In this document: positions 19,201-27,735 of the stretch, piece after piece
Numbering within the stretch: the first letter of the stretch is position 1
How the letters are laid out: every line of letters starts with the position of its first letter
From: CAYNJG01 sp965216885
GTDB lineage: Bacteria > Planctomycetota > Planctomycetia > Pirellulales > Pirellulaceae
DNA: 64,000 nucleotides
Assembly (NCBI GenBank): GCA_965216885.1
Contig: OZ244209.1
Span: 5,084,001 to 5,148,000, forward strand
Reading direction: 5' to 3'
Program-made: the position numbers and the translations under genes
The notes under the pieces: model-generated
What the model was told of the DNA's origin: nothing
Database searches by the model: none
The model's input: only the letters and a program-made list of their open reading frames with translations

Positions 19201-22077
19201 CACATCGCCCGTTATCAAATGGCGGCCGCCCTGTTCCGATTGGGGCGAAAACGTGAGGCGTTGGCGGAATGCGAAAAAAACTATGCCTCGGGCATGGCAA
19301 TCGGCGATGAGCAAACGACCGGTGTCATCCTGCACTTCTGGGCACAGATTACCGGAGGCCTCGTTCCCAGGAACTACCTGGACATCGAAGTCGCCCGTGA
19401 TCGCATCGACATGCAAACGCGGTGCGAGGTCCTGATCGCCCAGGGCATCAACGTCATGCGAGATGACATTGACGCCGCCGTCGGGTGGTTCGATCAAGGC
19501 ATCAAGGTCATCCGCGATTCGGGCGTGTCGAACTGCTACACCGTTTCGGTCTATTTCTGGCGAACGCACGCGCTCCGAATCAAGGCGGAACGCCAGGATG
19601 GCGCGTTGGAAGGACACCAACGCATCCAGACGCTACGCAGTGCGTTGCGCAGTGCCGTCCGTGGACTGCTGGAGTCGTGGCTATCCGCCAACGACCTGCC
19701 GCGTATGCTGCGTGAGTTGGCGCTGATTCGCAATATGCAGGGACACCCGCAGCAGGCGCGCTGGCTACTGCATCGCAGCATCAACCTTGCCGATCAGATT
19801 CGCGCCCACGGCGACTATGCGGAATCACTGAACATCCTCGGCGAATTGGGGCAGCAGCTCGGCTGGCCTGACGCGGACGAAAACGCCAGCCGAGCCAAGG
19901 CACTCCTGAATCGACTGGCTGTCAACTCGGGCGTTGAAGACGACACCAACGAGGCGCAACCTTCCGAAACGCTTTCGTTGGCAGATCGATTCGATACGAT
20001 TCTGGGTGTTGGCCGGCGAATCACGCTCGCGCTGGCCGCAGCCGACGTCTACGAACAAACGAGACTTGCGACACTTCGCCTGCTACGCTGCGAAAACTGC
20101 GTCATTCTCGACGTCACCGATGCCGAGTATTCACTGCTCGCCGGAAAAGACATTGATGTTAACTTCGAAGCGATCCGCGAGGCGATTGGTCTGGGTCGAG
20201 CCAACGCGTCGAATCTGGGACAAACCAACCTGTCTGACAACGGAGCCCACGGGCTGCAGGGTGGCTCGCTCATGTGCGCGCCGATTATGGTCGCCGGACG
20301 CGTCACCGCATGCGTTTACGCGACGCACGACGAAGTACGCGACCTGTTTGGCCCAACGGAAATGCGACTGGCAGACTTCGTCGCGACAATCGCAGGTGCG
20401 TCGCTGGAAAACGCCCAACAGTACGACGAACTACAGACCCTGAACCTGACGCTAGAAGATCGCGTTGCAGAACGTACCGAAGCCGCCGAAGCCAGAGCCC
20501 GTGAACTGGCGGTGTCCAATCAGGAACTGGAGCGCACGGCAAACGACCTGCGTTCGACTGAGGAACAACTGCGTGAAGCGATCAAGGAAGCGAACTCGGC
20601 GAACGAAGCCAAGAGCCGTTTCCTGGCAACGATGAGCCACGAAATCCGTACACCCATGAATGGCATTCTGGGCATGACCGATCTGCTAATGCGATCGTCC
20701 GTCACGCACCAGCAGGCCAGCTGCCTGAAAGTTGTAAAACAGTCGGGCGACACACTGCTTACGCTACTGAACGATATTCTGGATCTATCCAAAATTGAGG
20801 CCGGCAAGATGGAACTGGAGAACATCGAGTTTGAACTGCGAGATGTTGTCGAAAACTCGGTGAGGTTGCTCGCCACTTCGGCGCAGACCAAGAACCTTGA
20901 AGTCATCTGTGAAATTGACAACAACCTTCCGAAAATCGCCACTGGAGATCCGGGCCGTATTCGCCAGGTCCTTACCAACCTGATCGGAAACGCCGTCAAG
21001 TTCACATCCGAAGGCGAAATCCACGTCGCCGCGCGATGCATGGACGACAGTATCGAATTCTCCGTCCGCGATACGGGCATCGGAATCCCGGAAGACAAGC
21101 AGGATTTGATCTTTGACGCCTTCAAGCAGTCCGACAGTTCGACCACGCGTCAGTTCGGTGGCACGGGACTGGGACTCTCGATCTGCCGCACCCTGGTGGA
21201 AATGATGGGCGGCAAGATTGGTGTGGAGAGCGTGGACGGACGCGGCAGTACGTTCAAATTCAACATCCCGTTCAGCGAAACAAAGTCCAGCCAGTTTGCG
21301 TTGGGTATCGACGAACTCCGTGGACTTGTAGGTGCCGTCGTCAGCAAGAGCGAGGCAGCGGCGAAATCCCGCGCATTGGCATTGGAGTGCCTGGGCCTCA
21401 GCGTGATGTGCTTCGACACCTTCTACGATCTCCACGAAAGCGGGCTGGACTGCTTTGATGTCGTGCTGATTGAAGAAGACCTGATTGAAAACTGGATGCA
21501 GCGAAACCTTGATACCTCCAACGTGATCACACTTTCGCAGAAGATCAATCCGATGGATGGCGAGATCGTGGAAGTCACGAAACCTCCGGTTCTGGATGAG
21601 CTGGGTCGCGCCGTGCAGATCCTGCTTGGCAGTGAGCCACTTTCGACGGCGCCGGCAACCGATATCACGAAGGATGTCGTGGGCTGTCGCATTCTTTTGG
21701 CGGATGACAGTATCGTCAACCAGGAAGTTGCCTCGGGCCTCCTTGAGCACTCCGGTCATTCCGTGGCGATCGCCAACAACGGCCTGGAAGCGGTCGAGCT
21801 GTTCCGTAGTCAGGATTTCGATCTGATCCTGATGGACATTGAGATGCCGGAAGTCGATGGCCTGGAGGCCACGCGGAGGATTCGTGACCTCGAGAGTGAA
21901 ACGGAAGGCAGCAAGGAGATCCCCATCGTCGCCATGAGTGCGCATGCGGTGATGGAAAAAGAGGCCGCCTGCTTTGATGCCGGCATCGACGCCTATATCG
22001 CCAAGCCGTTTGACCCCGACCAGCTACTGGGTACGATCGCCGAGCTGACCTCCAAAGAGCGAGCCGCGGCGACGTAG
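16237..22077 (+). CDS. Pseudokinase-ATPase-GAF-hybrid histidine kinase
   Basis: 1946 residues. Residues 60-280 resemble a Ser/Thr kinase fold, but the catalytic motif reads HHDVRPQK instead of HRDxKxxN and the DFG position reads DIA, suggesting a pseudokinase. Residues 306-480 are an AAA-type ATPase (Walker A GISGAGKS near 336, Walker B LIILDDCQWAD near 458). A long helical TPR-like region follows to about 1190, then GAF (1255-1405), a coiled coil, HisKA with the phosphorylated His in MSHEIRTPMNG (about 1467), HATPase (NLIGNAVKF, GTGLGLSIC), a degenerate receiver and a true receiver with Asp near 1867 (LILMDIEMPEVDG). This matches the family of combined kinase/ATP-binding/sensor kinases. It is a cytoplasmic sensor; its ligand is unknown. 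Confidence 0.9.
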   Translation: MSAPETPSALLKTLQDTIQNRFAGRFSLDEFDSAALDFLIATGTNLATATPVVFQIARGISRQALVRLQHETHAARASNCSFVPDQIDAAFDDQLAVVVDQYVVGMDLAEYVRQESPNVRQSIELAIELFTALNDLHSVGIHHHDVRPQKVIIDADGHANLIRRDIAEPGDPNQESQLQRASFLSPEQAGSIERDVAEPADLYSAGAVLFFILTGRPPFEGNNVSSILLSHMIEPVPQFKDAELAVPRNLEKVVSRLLAKDPGNRYQTASGVLHDLKEIAAGLDTGAAEPELVVASHDDRKTLIEPSFVGRRTELQHLALELSEAQRGKPRVVLLEGISGAGKSRLLLEFYQHAATQRFQLYRGQGTTNEADGVFSILNGVVEDFISNASGNPDFVQQFLKSFEGEVDYLVSLLPRLQEVIPSTGSVEEGPDDFAENRQLRNLCGFLNAIGSDSQPALIILDDCQWADSRTCKLLNRLALETTQQSRRPVLFLFAFRSDEVGPDHPIRAIKRSGQISLKELSDKEVRLVAESMAGTLPEQAIDLVIDAAGGSPFMASAVVRGLYESEAIVRSESGWVINEKAFAACQSSNEAGEFLTRRLDLLSPSAVEFLSTGAVLGKEFDFALVSYLSGQDASSSVKCFDEARHRHMVWVRGDGYGLFSHDKIREALLLRLTDEQRRDIHLRAGEYLERQSPQNAIQIAFHYDEAGDPQRALPFALTAAEVARTSNSLESAKKLYQIAERAQDKNAEEDTLFRLNVGLGEVLMLLGEYEPAEEHFLIAESYAEGTLAQAQILGQLAEVGRKRGDLEKAIVSYEAALGTLGYPVPNTSWKFNLGMLCETIKQVCTTFLPTLLLHRARREPNDSERLCITLLSGLAHSYWYARGKSETLWAHFRGMNLGEKFRPSEELANAYSEHAPVMCLLRMFGRAERYARKSIEIRTELENIWGQGQSKCFLACAYYAASRFEEALSVGRESVRLLERAGDYWYVHIARYQMAAALFRLGRKREALAECEKNYASGMAIGDEQTTGVILHFWAQITGGLVPRNYLDIEVARDRIDMQTRCEVLIAQGINVMRDDIDAAVGWFDQGIKVIRDSGVSNCYTVSVYFWRTHALRIKAERQDGALEGHQRIQTLRSALRSAVRGLLESWLSANDLPRMLRELALIRNMQGHPQQARWLLHRSINLADQIRAHGDYAESLNILGELGQQLGWPDADENASRAKALLNRLAVNSGVEDDTNEAQPSETLSLADRFDTILGVGRRITLALAAADVYEQTRLATLRLLRCENCVILDVTDAEYSLLAGKDIDVNFEAIREAIGLGRANASNLGQTNLSDNGAHGLQGGSLMCAPIMVAGRVTACVYATHDEVRDLFGPTEMRLADFVATIAGASLENAQQYDELQTLNLTLEDRVAERTEAAEARARELAVSNQELERTANDLRSTEEQLREAIKEANSANEAKSRFLATMSHEIRTPMNGILGMTDLLMRSSVTHQQASCLKVVKQSGDTLLTLLNDILDLSKIEAGKMELENIEFELRDVVENSVRLLATSAQTKNLEVICEIDNNLPKIATGDPGRIRQVLTNLIGNAVKFTSEGEIHVAARCMDDSIEFSVRDTGIGIPEDKQDLIFDAFKQSDSSTTRQFGGTGLGLSICRTLVEMMGGKIGVESVDGRGSTFKFNIPFSETKSSQFALGIDELRGLVGAVVSKSEAAAKSRALALECLGLSVMCFDTFYDLHESGLDCFDVVLIEEDLIENWMQRNLDTSNVITLSQKINPMDGEIVEVTKPPVLDELGRAVQILLGSEPLSTAPATDITKDVVGCRILLADDSIVNQEVASGLLEHSGHSVAIANNGLEAVELFRSQDFDLILMDIEMPEVDGLEATRRIRDLESETEGSKEIPIVAMSAHAVMEKEAACFDAGIDAYIAKPFDPDQLLGTIAELTSKERAAAT

Positions 22078-22108
22078 TGGTAGTGGTCGACGTTCTCTAC
22101 TCACAAGC

Positions 22109-22477
22109 TCACGGCTTGAATCGGTAGCCAATGTAAGGCACCGTCTGAATGTAGTCGCTGAACAGGCCCAGCTTGCTGCGCAACGAACGAATATGAGAGT
22201 CCAGGTTGGCATCGTGGACCGGGTGTTCATCCGAGTGTGTGGCCTTCACAATCTGCTCGCGTCGGAATGCCTTGTAGGGATTCCGCGACAGGAAATTGAT
22301 GATCCGGTATTCCACCAAGGAAAGGTTCACCGGCTCGCGGCCCAGTCGGAACAAGAACCCGGTCGTCTCGGCCGAGACCTCGTCAACCTGTTTCTGACGC
22401 TGCTTGCGCCGTTCAAGCTCGAACGTCAGGTCCGCTTTCTTTTTCTCGTCCGAGTCATGCCAGGAAGACGACGTCAT
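22109..22477 (-). CDS. Orphan OmpR-type winged-helix DNA-binding protein
   Basis: About 122 residues. Residues 40-122 match the OmpR/PhoB C-terminal DNA-binding domain (Trans_reg_C), with SLVEYRIINFLSRNP, the recognition-helix region LDSHIRSLRSKLG and the terminal wing IQTVPYIGYRF. There is no receiver domain; the N-terminus is instead a charged, Lys/Glu-rich helix. The start at 22477 is chosen because it overlaps the upstream DinB stop as ATGA. The gene converges on the hybrid kinase gene 31 bases away. Regulation is unlikely to be by direct phosphorylation of this protein (inference). Confidence 0.85.
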   Translation of the reverse strand: MTSSSWHDSDEKKKADLTFELERRKQRQKQVDEVSAETTGFLFRLGREPVNLSLVEYRIINFLSRNPYKAFRREQIVKATHSDEHPVHDANLDSHIRSLRSKLGLFSDYIQTVPYIGYRFKP

Positions 22478-22980
22478 CGTAGGGGAGCCCTGCCGGTCAT
22501 GCGTCGCCAGAGCCCAATCTGACCGGCGTGCATCATTTCGTGAATGGAACAAAAGAAGACCGAACCCAGCTTGGTCGCAAACAGGGCATGAGGTTCGGGA
22601 AGATTGACATCCAGTGACTCGTCCGTCTCCCGCCGCAGCTCCTCAAGGGACGCGGCGTGAACCCGCTGCATTGTATCCCGGATCTCATCGATGGACGGAT
22701 ATTGCGAGGGATCGAAGACAGGCTGAGTCCCTTTCTGAAACGCCCGGAAGAACTTTTTGGACAGAATTTGCTCATCTTCGCGTTCCTTACCACGAATTCG
22801 CAACATCGTCAGCGCATACTGGGCCATCGCGAGATGTCCAACCTGCCACGCAAGGTGAGTTGGACAGTTACTCACCTGTGTAAACCAGTCGCCGTCCGGG
22901 ACATCCTCGATCAGACCAAGCGTGTACTTTCGTGCGTATTCAATCTGTGAAATGGCAAGATCAAGACGTTCGCGCCCCAT
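22474..22980 (-). CDS. DinB-like metal-binding four-helix protein
   Basis: 168 residues from the ATG at 22980, which has a good ribosome binding site (AAGGAG, nine bases upstream). The DinB/YfiT-like fold is suggested by LAWQVGHLAMAQ (His49) and the C-terminal SIHEMMHAGQIG, which together give the usual three-His metal site. Members include thiol-dependent transferases and damage-induced proteins of unknown activity. It is translationally coupled to the downstream winged-helix gene. Confidence 0.82.
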   Translation of the reverse strand: MGRERLDLAISQIEYARKYTLGLIEDVPDGDWFTQVSNCPTHLAWQVGHLAMAQYALTMLRIRGKEREDEQILSKKFFRAFQKGTQPVFDPSQYPSIDEIRDTMQRVHAASLEELRRETDESLDVNLPEPHALFATKLGSVFFCSIHEMMHAGQIGLWRRMTGRAPLR

Positions 22981-23158
22981 GACAACTTTCTCCTTCCGAT
23001 TACAACCATCGTAAGTCTGCACTGTTAGGCGATACCGTCAACCGATATAAGTGGTCGATCGACGGCGGTCGATTACGTCGTGCTGAAGTGCAAGCACGTG
23101 ATTGAAGCCGCTTGCGACCAAATTTACAAGCAACGCCAAGACTCATATTCGGCTAGAT

Positions 23159-24814
23159 ATGTCCAAGGAATATTTCAGGATTCACGGCGGTTATGTCTAC
23201 GACCCGCGCAACGGAATCGACGGGCAGGTGAAGGATCTTTGGATCCTGGACGGCAAGATCGCTCCGCCCCCGGAAGATCCACACGTTCGTCCCACCCGCA
23301 CGCTGGACGCGACGGGACTGGTCATCATGCCCGGCGGAATCGATATGCACTGCCACATCGCCGGGCCCAAAGTCAATGCAGCAAGAAAGATGCGGCCCGA
23401 GGACAAACGACGAGCCGACCCCGTTTACCGCACCAGGAATACGCACAGCGGTACCATGGGGAGCGTCCCCAGTACGTTCGCGACGGGATACAAGTACATC
23501 GGACTGGGCTACACGACGGCATTCGATGCGGCGGTCCCGCCCCTGTCAGCACGCCACACGCACGAGGAGTTTCAGGATACGCCCTGCATCGACAAGGGCT
23601 TCTATGTCCTGATGGGCAACAACCACTTCGTGATGAAGTCGATCCAGGACGGCAAAAAGGAGCAGCTTCGAGGGTTCATCGCATGGTTGCTGGGCGCCGC
23701 GAAGGGCTACTCCTGCAAGCTGGTGAATCCTGGCGGCGTGGAAGTCTGGAAGCATCACCAGGCCGGTGACGTCGCGGGCATCGATTCGGTGGTCGATCAC
23801 TTCGAGGTAACGCCACGGCAGATCATTCGCGAAGTCTCACGGGCAACGAACGATCTGGGACTGCCCCACCCCGTACACATCCACTGCAACAATCTTGGTA
23901 TGCCAGGAAACTGGGCAACCACGCTGGAAACCATGAAAAGCCTGGAGGGAGCCAAGGGGCACCTGACGCACATACAGTTTCACAGCTATGGCGGTGGCGA
24001 CGCAGACGAAAACACATTTACCTCGAAGGTCGCGCCGTTGGCGGACTACGTCAACGACAATCCAAACGTTACGGTCGACGTGGGACAGGTCATGTTTGGG
24101 GAAACGACCAGCATGACGGGCGACGGGCCGCTGGGTTACTACCTGTCTAACGTCTACGGCACGAAATGGTTCAGCAGCGATACCGAAATGGAAACCGGCT
24201 GCGGCATCGCTCCCATCAAGTACCGCAACACGAGCCTCGTACACTCGATGCAATGGGCGATTGGCCTGGAGTGGCACTTGATGGTGAAGGACCCATGGCG
24301 AGTGGCCATGAGTACCGATAGTCCAAACGGCGGTTCGTTTCTCGAGTACCCACATATCATCCGCCTGCTGATGGATCGCACCTACCGAAATGATGTGATC
24401 AAGACGGTTCACCCGGGCATCCGCGAGAGAACCTCATTAATGGACATCGATCGCGAATACACGCTCAACGAAATCGCCATCATCACCCGAGCCGGACCGG
24501 CCAGGATGCTGGGCCTGCGACACAAGGGACATCTCGGCGTCGGTGCCGATGCAGACATTACGATCTACACGCCGCACGAGAACAAGCAAACGATGTTCGA
24601 GCTGCCGCGATACGTGATCAAGGACGGCATCGTGCTTGTGGAAGAGGGCGACATCCGCAACGACTACCTCGGCAAGACGCTCTACGTGCAGCCCGAATAC
24701 GATCTGGGGCTGGAACCCACAATTGCCCAGTGGTTCGAAGACTACTACTCGATCCGCTTCCGCAACTATCCCGTCACAGACGACTACCTACACGGCTCGG
24801 AGCGATGTATGTGA
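23159..24814 (+). CDS. fhcA: Formyltransferase/hydrolase complex subunit A (C1 pathway)
   Basis: About 551 residues of the amidohydrolase superfamily, matching formylmethanofuran dehydrogenase subunit A / FhcA. The metal motif is MHCHIAGPK at 63-71, a Lys in CKLVNPGG is the likely carboxylated ligand, and GHLGVGADADITIY is the C-terminal amidohydrolase signature. FhcA acts in the tetrahydromethanopterin-linked formaldehyde oxidation/formate pathway, hydrolysing the formyl carrier. Planctomycetes are known to carry these C1 genes. The ATG at 23159 is preferred over a TTG at 23102. Partner genes fhcB, fhcC and fhcD are not next to it, so the complex is encoded elsewhere (inference). Confidence 0.88.
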   Translation: MSKEYFRIHGGYVYDPRNGIDGQVKDLWILDGKIAPPPEDPHVRPTRTLDATGLVIMPGGIDMHCHIAGPKVNAARKMRPEDKRRADPVYRTRNTHSGTMGSVPSTFATGYKYIGLGYTTAFDAAVPPLSARHTHEEFQDTPCIDKGFYVLMGNNHFVMKSIQDGKKEQLRGFIAWLLGAAKGYSCKLVNPGGVEVWKHHQAGDVAGIDSVVDHFEVTPRQIIREVSRATNDLGLPHPVHIHCNNLGMPGNWATTLETMKSLEGAKGHLTHIQFHSYGGGDADENTFTSKVAPLADYVNDNPNVTVDVGQVMFGETTSMTGDGPLGYYLSNVYGTKWFSSDTEMETGCGIAPIKYRNTSLVHSMQWAIGLEWHLMVKDPWRVAMSTDSPNGGSFLEYPHIIRLLMDRTYRNDVIKTVHPGIRERTSLMDIDREYTLNEIAIITRAGPARMLGLRHKGHLGVGADADITIYTPHENKQTMFELPRYVIKDGIVLVEEGDIRNDYLGKTLYVQPEYDLGLEPTIAQWFEDYYSIRFRNYPVTDDYLHGSERCM

Positions 24815-24855
24815 ATGAGAAGTTGGCAGTTGGCAAGAAGTTGGTTGTTGGCAGC

Positions 24856-24876
24856 CTGACTACTGACTACTGACTA
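24856..24876. repeat. CTGACTA x3 tandem heptamer
   Basis: Three perfect copies of CTGACTA. The last copy supplies the lipase stop codon (reverse complement TAG at 24874-24876). The preceding 30 bases are also repetitive (GTTGGCAGTTGGCAAG-like). Confidence 0.8.
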
Positions 24877-25902
24877 CCCCAACTGCTCTGACAATCGCAA
24901 AATGTAGTTGTCCATCAGGTGGGCCGAGATTCCCGAATTGAGTTCGTGCCATAGATTGTCGGCGACGACTTCACTCATATCGCCTTCCGGGTGCTGGTCG
25001 GCCGCCAGTGACATTGTCGCCTCCGCGGACCGTCCGGCACCAGCTTCAGTCCCGACGACGACTTCTCTCTGCACGTGGCCGTACTGGTTGCTCAACAGAC
25101 TCATCGTCGGAAGTTTGGGAACCATGTCACTGTAGTCGACATACCGCACAATCTTGCCGGGGAATTCGCGATGATAGGCTTCGGCCGCAGCGGCGTTCCC
25201 GGTCATTGGCGCTCCGAACGTGCAAATCTCATGTACCGGAACAAAGTGCCTGTGCAGCCGCCATGCAGCCAGCAACGCGATGGCGCCACCGAGGCTGTGC
25301 CCCGTAACCCAAACGGGACGCTGCCCACGCTGAAGCGCCTGTTCCACGCCCGCGAGCAAGGGGTCCCAGATTTCGGCAAGGGCGCCCATGAAGCCGCGGT
25401 GAAACCTCGCGCCGACACCGGCGGCAGCAAAGTCGGTACCAATCTCACCTTCGGGTAGCACCAGAAAGTTCCGGGCGTTCGTGAGCAGCCAGTCCTTGAA
25501 ACCATCGATGCTGGTTGGCGATTGTGAACCTCGAAACGCGAGCACAATCGAATTGGCATTCTCGCACACCCAAACCTGCGTGTTGTCGCGGCTGATCAAA
25601 CGCGATTGAAGGTTCAACTCGGCCAGATAAGCCGCCGCGCCGGGCTCGGCATCGCGGTACGCCAGCTCGCAGGCCCGCGCGAGGTAGTGCCCGTGCGTCC
25701 AGGTATGCGAGACACGGGCATCCAGCGTCTCGCCGGTCTGTTCATCAAGACGCAGCGGGTCTGCACCGTCGGTTGTCGTTGTTGCCGCTGGAGTGACGTT
25801 TCCGGCAGACTTCTCCTGCGAAGAGAAGAAACGCCAGAGCACAAACAGAACGACAACAAACACAACGAACCCGAAGCCAATCAACAGGCTGATCGTAATC
25901 AC
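24874..25902 (-). CDS. Class 3 lipase-like alpha/beta hydrolase, membrane-anchored
   Basis: 342 residues from a GTG at 25902. A single N-terminal transmembrane helix (about 2-25) is followed by a Thr/Ala-rich linker, then a lipase class 3 domain with nucleophile elbow GHSLGGA (Ser near 203), YVDYSDMVPKLP supplying a likely Asp, and a His near the C-terminus. I chose GTG at 25902 because it overlaps the upstream stop (GTGA) and has AAGGAG at correct spacing; an ATG at 25938 is the alternative. It probably acts on lipids or esters at the membrane or periplasmic face (inference). Confidence 0.85.
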   Translation of the reverse strand: MITISLLIGFGFVVFVVVLFVLWRFFSSQEKSAGNVTPAATTTTDGADPLRLDEQTGETLDARVSHTWTHGHYLARACELAYRDAEPGAAAYLAELNLQSRLISRDNTQVWVCENANSIVLAFRGSQSPTSIDGFKDWLLTNARNFLVLPEGEIGTDFAAAGVGARFHRGFMGALAEIWDPLLAGVEQALQRGQRPVWVTGHSLGGAIALLAAWRLHRHFVPVHEICTFGAPMTGNAAAAEAYHREFPGKIVRYVDYSDMVPKLPTMSLLSNQYGHVQREVVVGTEAGAGRSAEATMSLAADQHPEGDMSEVVADNLWHELNSGISAHLMDNYILRLSEQLG

Positions 25903-26492
25903 TGCATGACTCTCCTTCCCGCTTTGGCTGCCTTCCATGCTTCGACAACCTCCGCCGACACAGCCGTCTCACGGAGATCCAGTTGCATGAGATTGGGCAG
26001 TCCGGCCAGATGCTCGGTAAAGCCCGCGTCGGTAATTTTCGTCGCTCGTAGACGCAGCCGTTCCAGCGACGTCAGCGTGGCGAGCGTCGCCAGGCCCGCG
26101 TCCGAAATCATCGAGTCGTTCAGGTCGACTTCCCTGAGCCCCGTCATGCCAACCAGATGTTGAAGCGTTGCATCGTTAACATCGGAATTCGCCATCTGCA
26201 GCACGACCGTATCCTGCCGGGACGACAGAAAGCCGTAGCTGTCTCCGTCCCAACCGGTCAGCGAAATGTGACGCTCGTTGTTGACGATTGTTTCGCGTGG
26301 CCCCAAATCGACCGCCATGGACCGCGATATCACGGCTGGCCCAATTACGAGCGCGATGCCAACAAGCAAGACGGCAACCGGCGGCTTCAGTCGACCAAAT
26401 CGTCTGCCGGCCAGCATACGGAGAGTCCAGGCGAGACCTACCAGAAACAGGAGAACGCCAACATAAAAGCAGTACTCGAAGACGAGAGCCAT
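25899..26492 (-). CDS. Membrane protein with leucine-rich repeats
   Basis: About 197 residues. Two N-terminal transmembrane helices (about 8-25 and 35-55) precede roughly four leucine-rich repeats of the ISDAGL/ITDAGF type. This short planctomycete LRR style also occurs in the protein at 57995. LRRs mediate protein-protein contacts; the partner is unknown. The start is uncertain (ATG 26492 or 26543; neither has a clear ribosome binding site). The stop overlaps the lipase start by four bases. Confidence 0.8.
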   Translation of the reverse strand: MALVFEYCFYVGVLLFLVGLAWTLRMLAGRRFGRLKPPVAVLLVGIALVIGPAVISRSMAVDLGPRETIVNNERHISLTGWDGDSYGFLSSRQDTVVLQMANSDVNDATLQHLVGMTGLREVDLNDSMISDAGLATLATLTSLERLRLRATKITDAGFTEHLAGLPNLMQLDLRETAVSAEVVEAWKAAKAGRRVMQ

Positions 26493-26569
26493 CTTGTGCG
26501 TGTCCGTTGACCTTGATGCCAGGCTTGGTGATACCGCCGCCATGCAGCATGGTCAAGCCGCTCGCAAGG

Positions 26570-26935
26570 TCACTCCCATTTCGCGCGAACTTCCGGCAAC
26601 GGATACTCGTGAATCGCCAGCTCTTCATCGATTCCGCTCAATTCCACCAATCGCAACCATCCGCGCGTCACCAGACGTGAGCGTTCTGCCACGTAGTCCG
26701 GATCAAGGCTGGCAAGGTCGAAACCCTCCGGCACGTCTCCCTCCAACTGAAAGCGATCATCCTTGATGAACTGTGCGAGCACCGGGTTGCATCGGAGATG
26801 TCTTTCGGCCGACGTGTGCAAACGCTCGGGGTCCATCTCCCCAATGACGAAGCGAAGATAGAGGTCGCTTTCGCCGATGCCCTCGACGTCTTCGCCGCAC
26901 ACTTCACACAGGTAGCCTTCGTCGCATTTCGCCAT
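26570..26935 (-). CDS. Conserved small Cys-motif protein of unknown function
   Basis: 121 residues. An N-terminal CxxC-like pair (YLCEVCGEDVEGI, residues 9-21) could bind a metal. The rest is acidic and helical and I do not recognise a characterised family. It starts five bases after the dapB stop, so it is cotranscribed with dapB. Its length and the N-terminal cysteines suggest a planctomycete-specific conserved protein (inference). Confidence 0.75.
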   Translation of the reverse strand: MAKCDEGYLCEVCGEDVEGIGESDLYLRFVIGEMDPERLHTSAERHLRCNPVLAQFIKDDRFQLEGDVPEGFDLASLDPDYVAERSRLVTRGWLRLVELSGIDEELAIHEYPLPEVRAKWE

Positions 26936-26940
26936 CGGGC

Positions 26941-27735
26941 CTATTCAAGCCCAAGTACTGCGAACATGTCGTAAAGCCCTGGCTTCTGCCGAGCCGCAAA
27001 CCTGGCCGCCCGCAGTGCCCCCAACGCATAGCAATCACGATTCGACGCTCGCACCGTGAGCTCAATCGTCTCACCAAGCATGCCGAAAACCATCGTGTGT
27101 TCGCCGGGATTGTCGCCCGTCCGAATCGCGTGATAGCCAATTTCGTTGTGTGGCCGTTCGCCGGGACGCCCCTCGCGACCATGTTGGTGGTGAGTAATTC
27201 CCATCTCGTCAGCGATGATCTGACCAAACCGCAATGCCGTGCCGCTTGGCGAGTCTTCCTTGAAGCGGTGATGACGCTCAAGGACTTCCACGTCGCAGTC
27301 CGCGTCCTTCAGCGTCCTGCCTGTCATCGCGGCGAGCTTCATTGTCAGATTGACGGCCATGCTCATGCTGGGCGCCCACACGACCGAAATCTCCTTCGCA
27401 GCATCGCGAATGAGCTGCTGCTGAGTTTCGCTCATGCCGGTCGTCGCCATGACGAGAGGGATCCCCTTCTCGAGGCACAGCCGGGTCGCCCGTTCGGCTC
27501 CCGCAGGGACTGAGAAATCAATGAGAACGTCGACGTCTCCTTTCAGGTCACCGGAAATCGGGACGCCATTTTCCGCCACTCCGGCCGCCAACCCCGAATC
27601 CTTCCCAACGAGCGGACTGTTCGGAGAATCGAGCGCGGCGGTGAGTTGCAGTTCGCTGTCCTCGCCACTGAGCGCAACCAGTCGATTGCCCATGCGGCCT
27701 GCGGCGCCACTAATGCCCAAGCGAAGTTCGCTCAT
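26941..27735 (-). CDS. dapB: 4-hydroxy-tetrahydrodipicolinate reductase
   Basis: 264 residues, the normal size for DapB. The N-terminal nucleotide-binding motif is GISGAAGRMG (7-16). The substrate-binding segment ERHHRFKEDSPSGTA contains the conserved His and Lys, and the protein ends with the typical FAARQKPGLYDM. DapB catalyses the NAD(P)H-dependent step in diaminopimelate and lysine synthesis in the cytoplasm. It heads a minus-strand run of dapB, small Cys protein, LRR protein and lipase. Confidence 0.96.
   Translation of the reverse strand: MSELRLGISGAAGRMGNRLVALSGEDSELQLTAALDSPNSPLVGKDSGLAAGVAENGVPISGDLKGDVDVLIDFSVPAGAERATRLCLEKGIPLVMATTGMSETQQQLIRDAAKEISVVWAPSMSMAVNLTMKLAAMTGRTLKDADCDVEVLERHHRFKEDSPSGTALRFGQIIADEMGITHHQHGREGRPGERPHNEIGYHAIRTGDNPGEHTMVFGMLGETIELTVRASNRDCYALGALRAARFAARQKPGLYDMFAVLGLE

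Noticed and set aside
20785..21945. Long open frame on the minus strand inside the hybrid kinase gene
   Set aside because: Antisense shadow of a well-supported coding region, with no recognisable domains or ribosome binding site.
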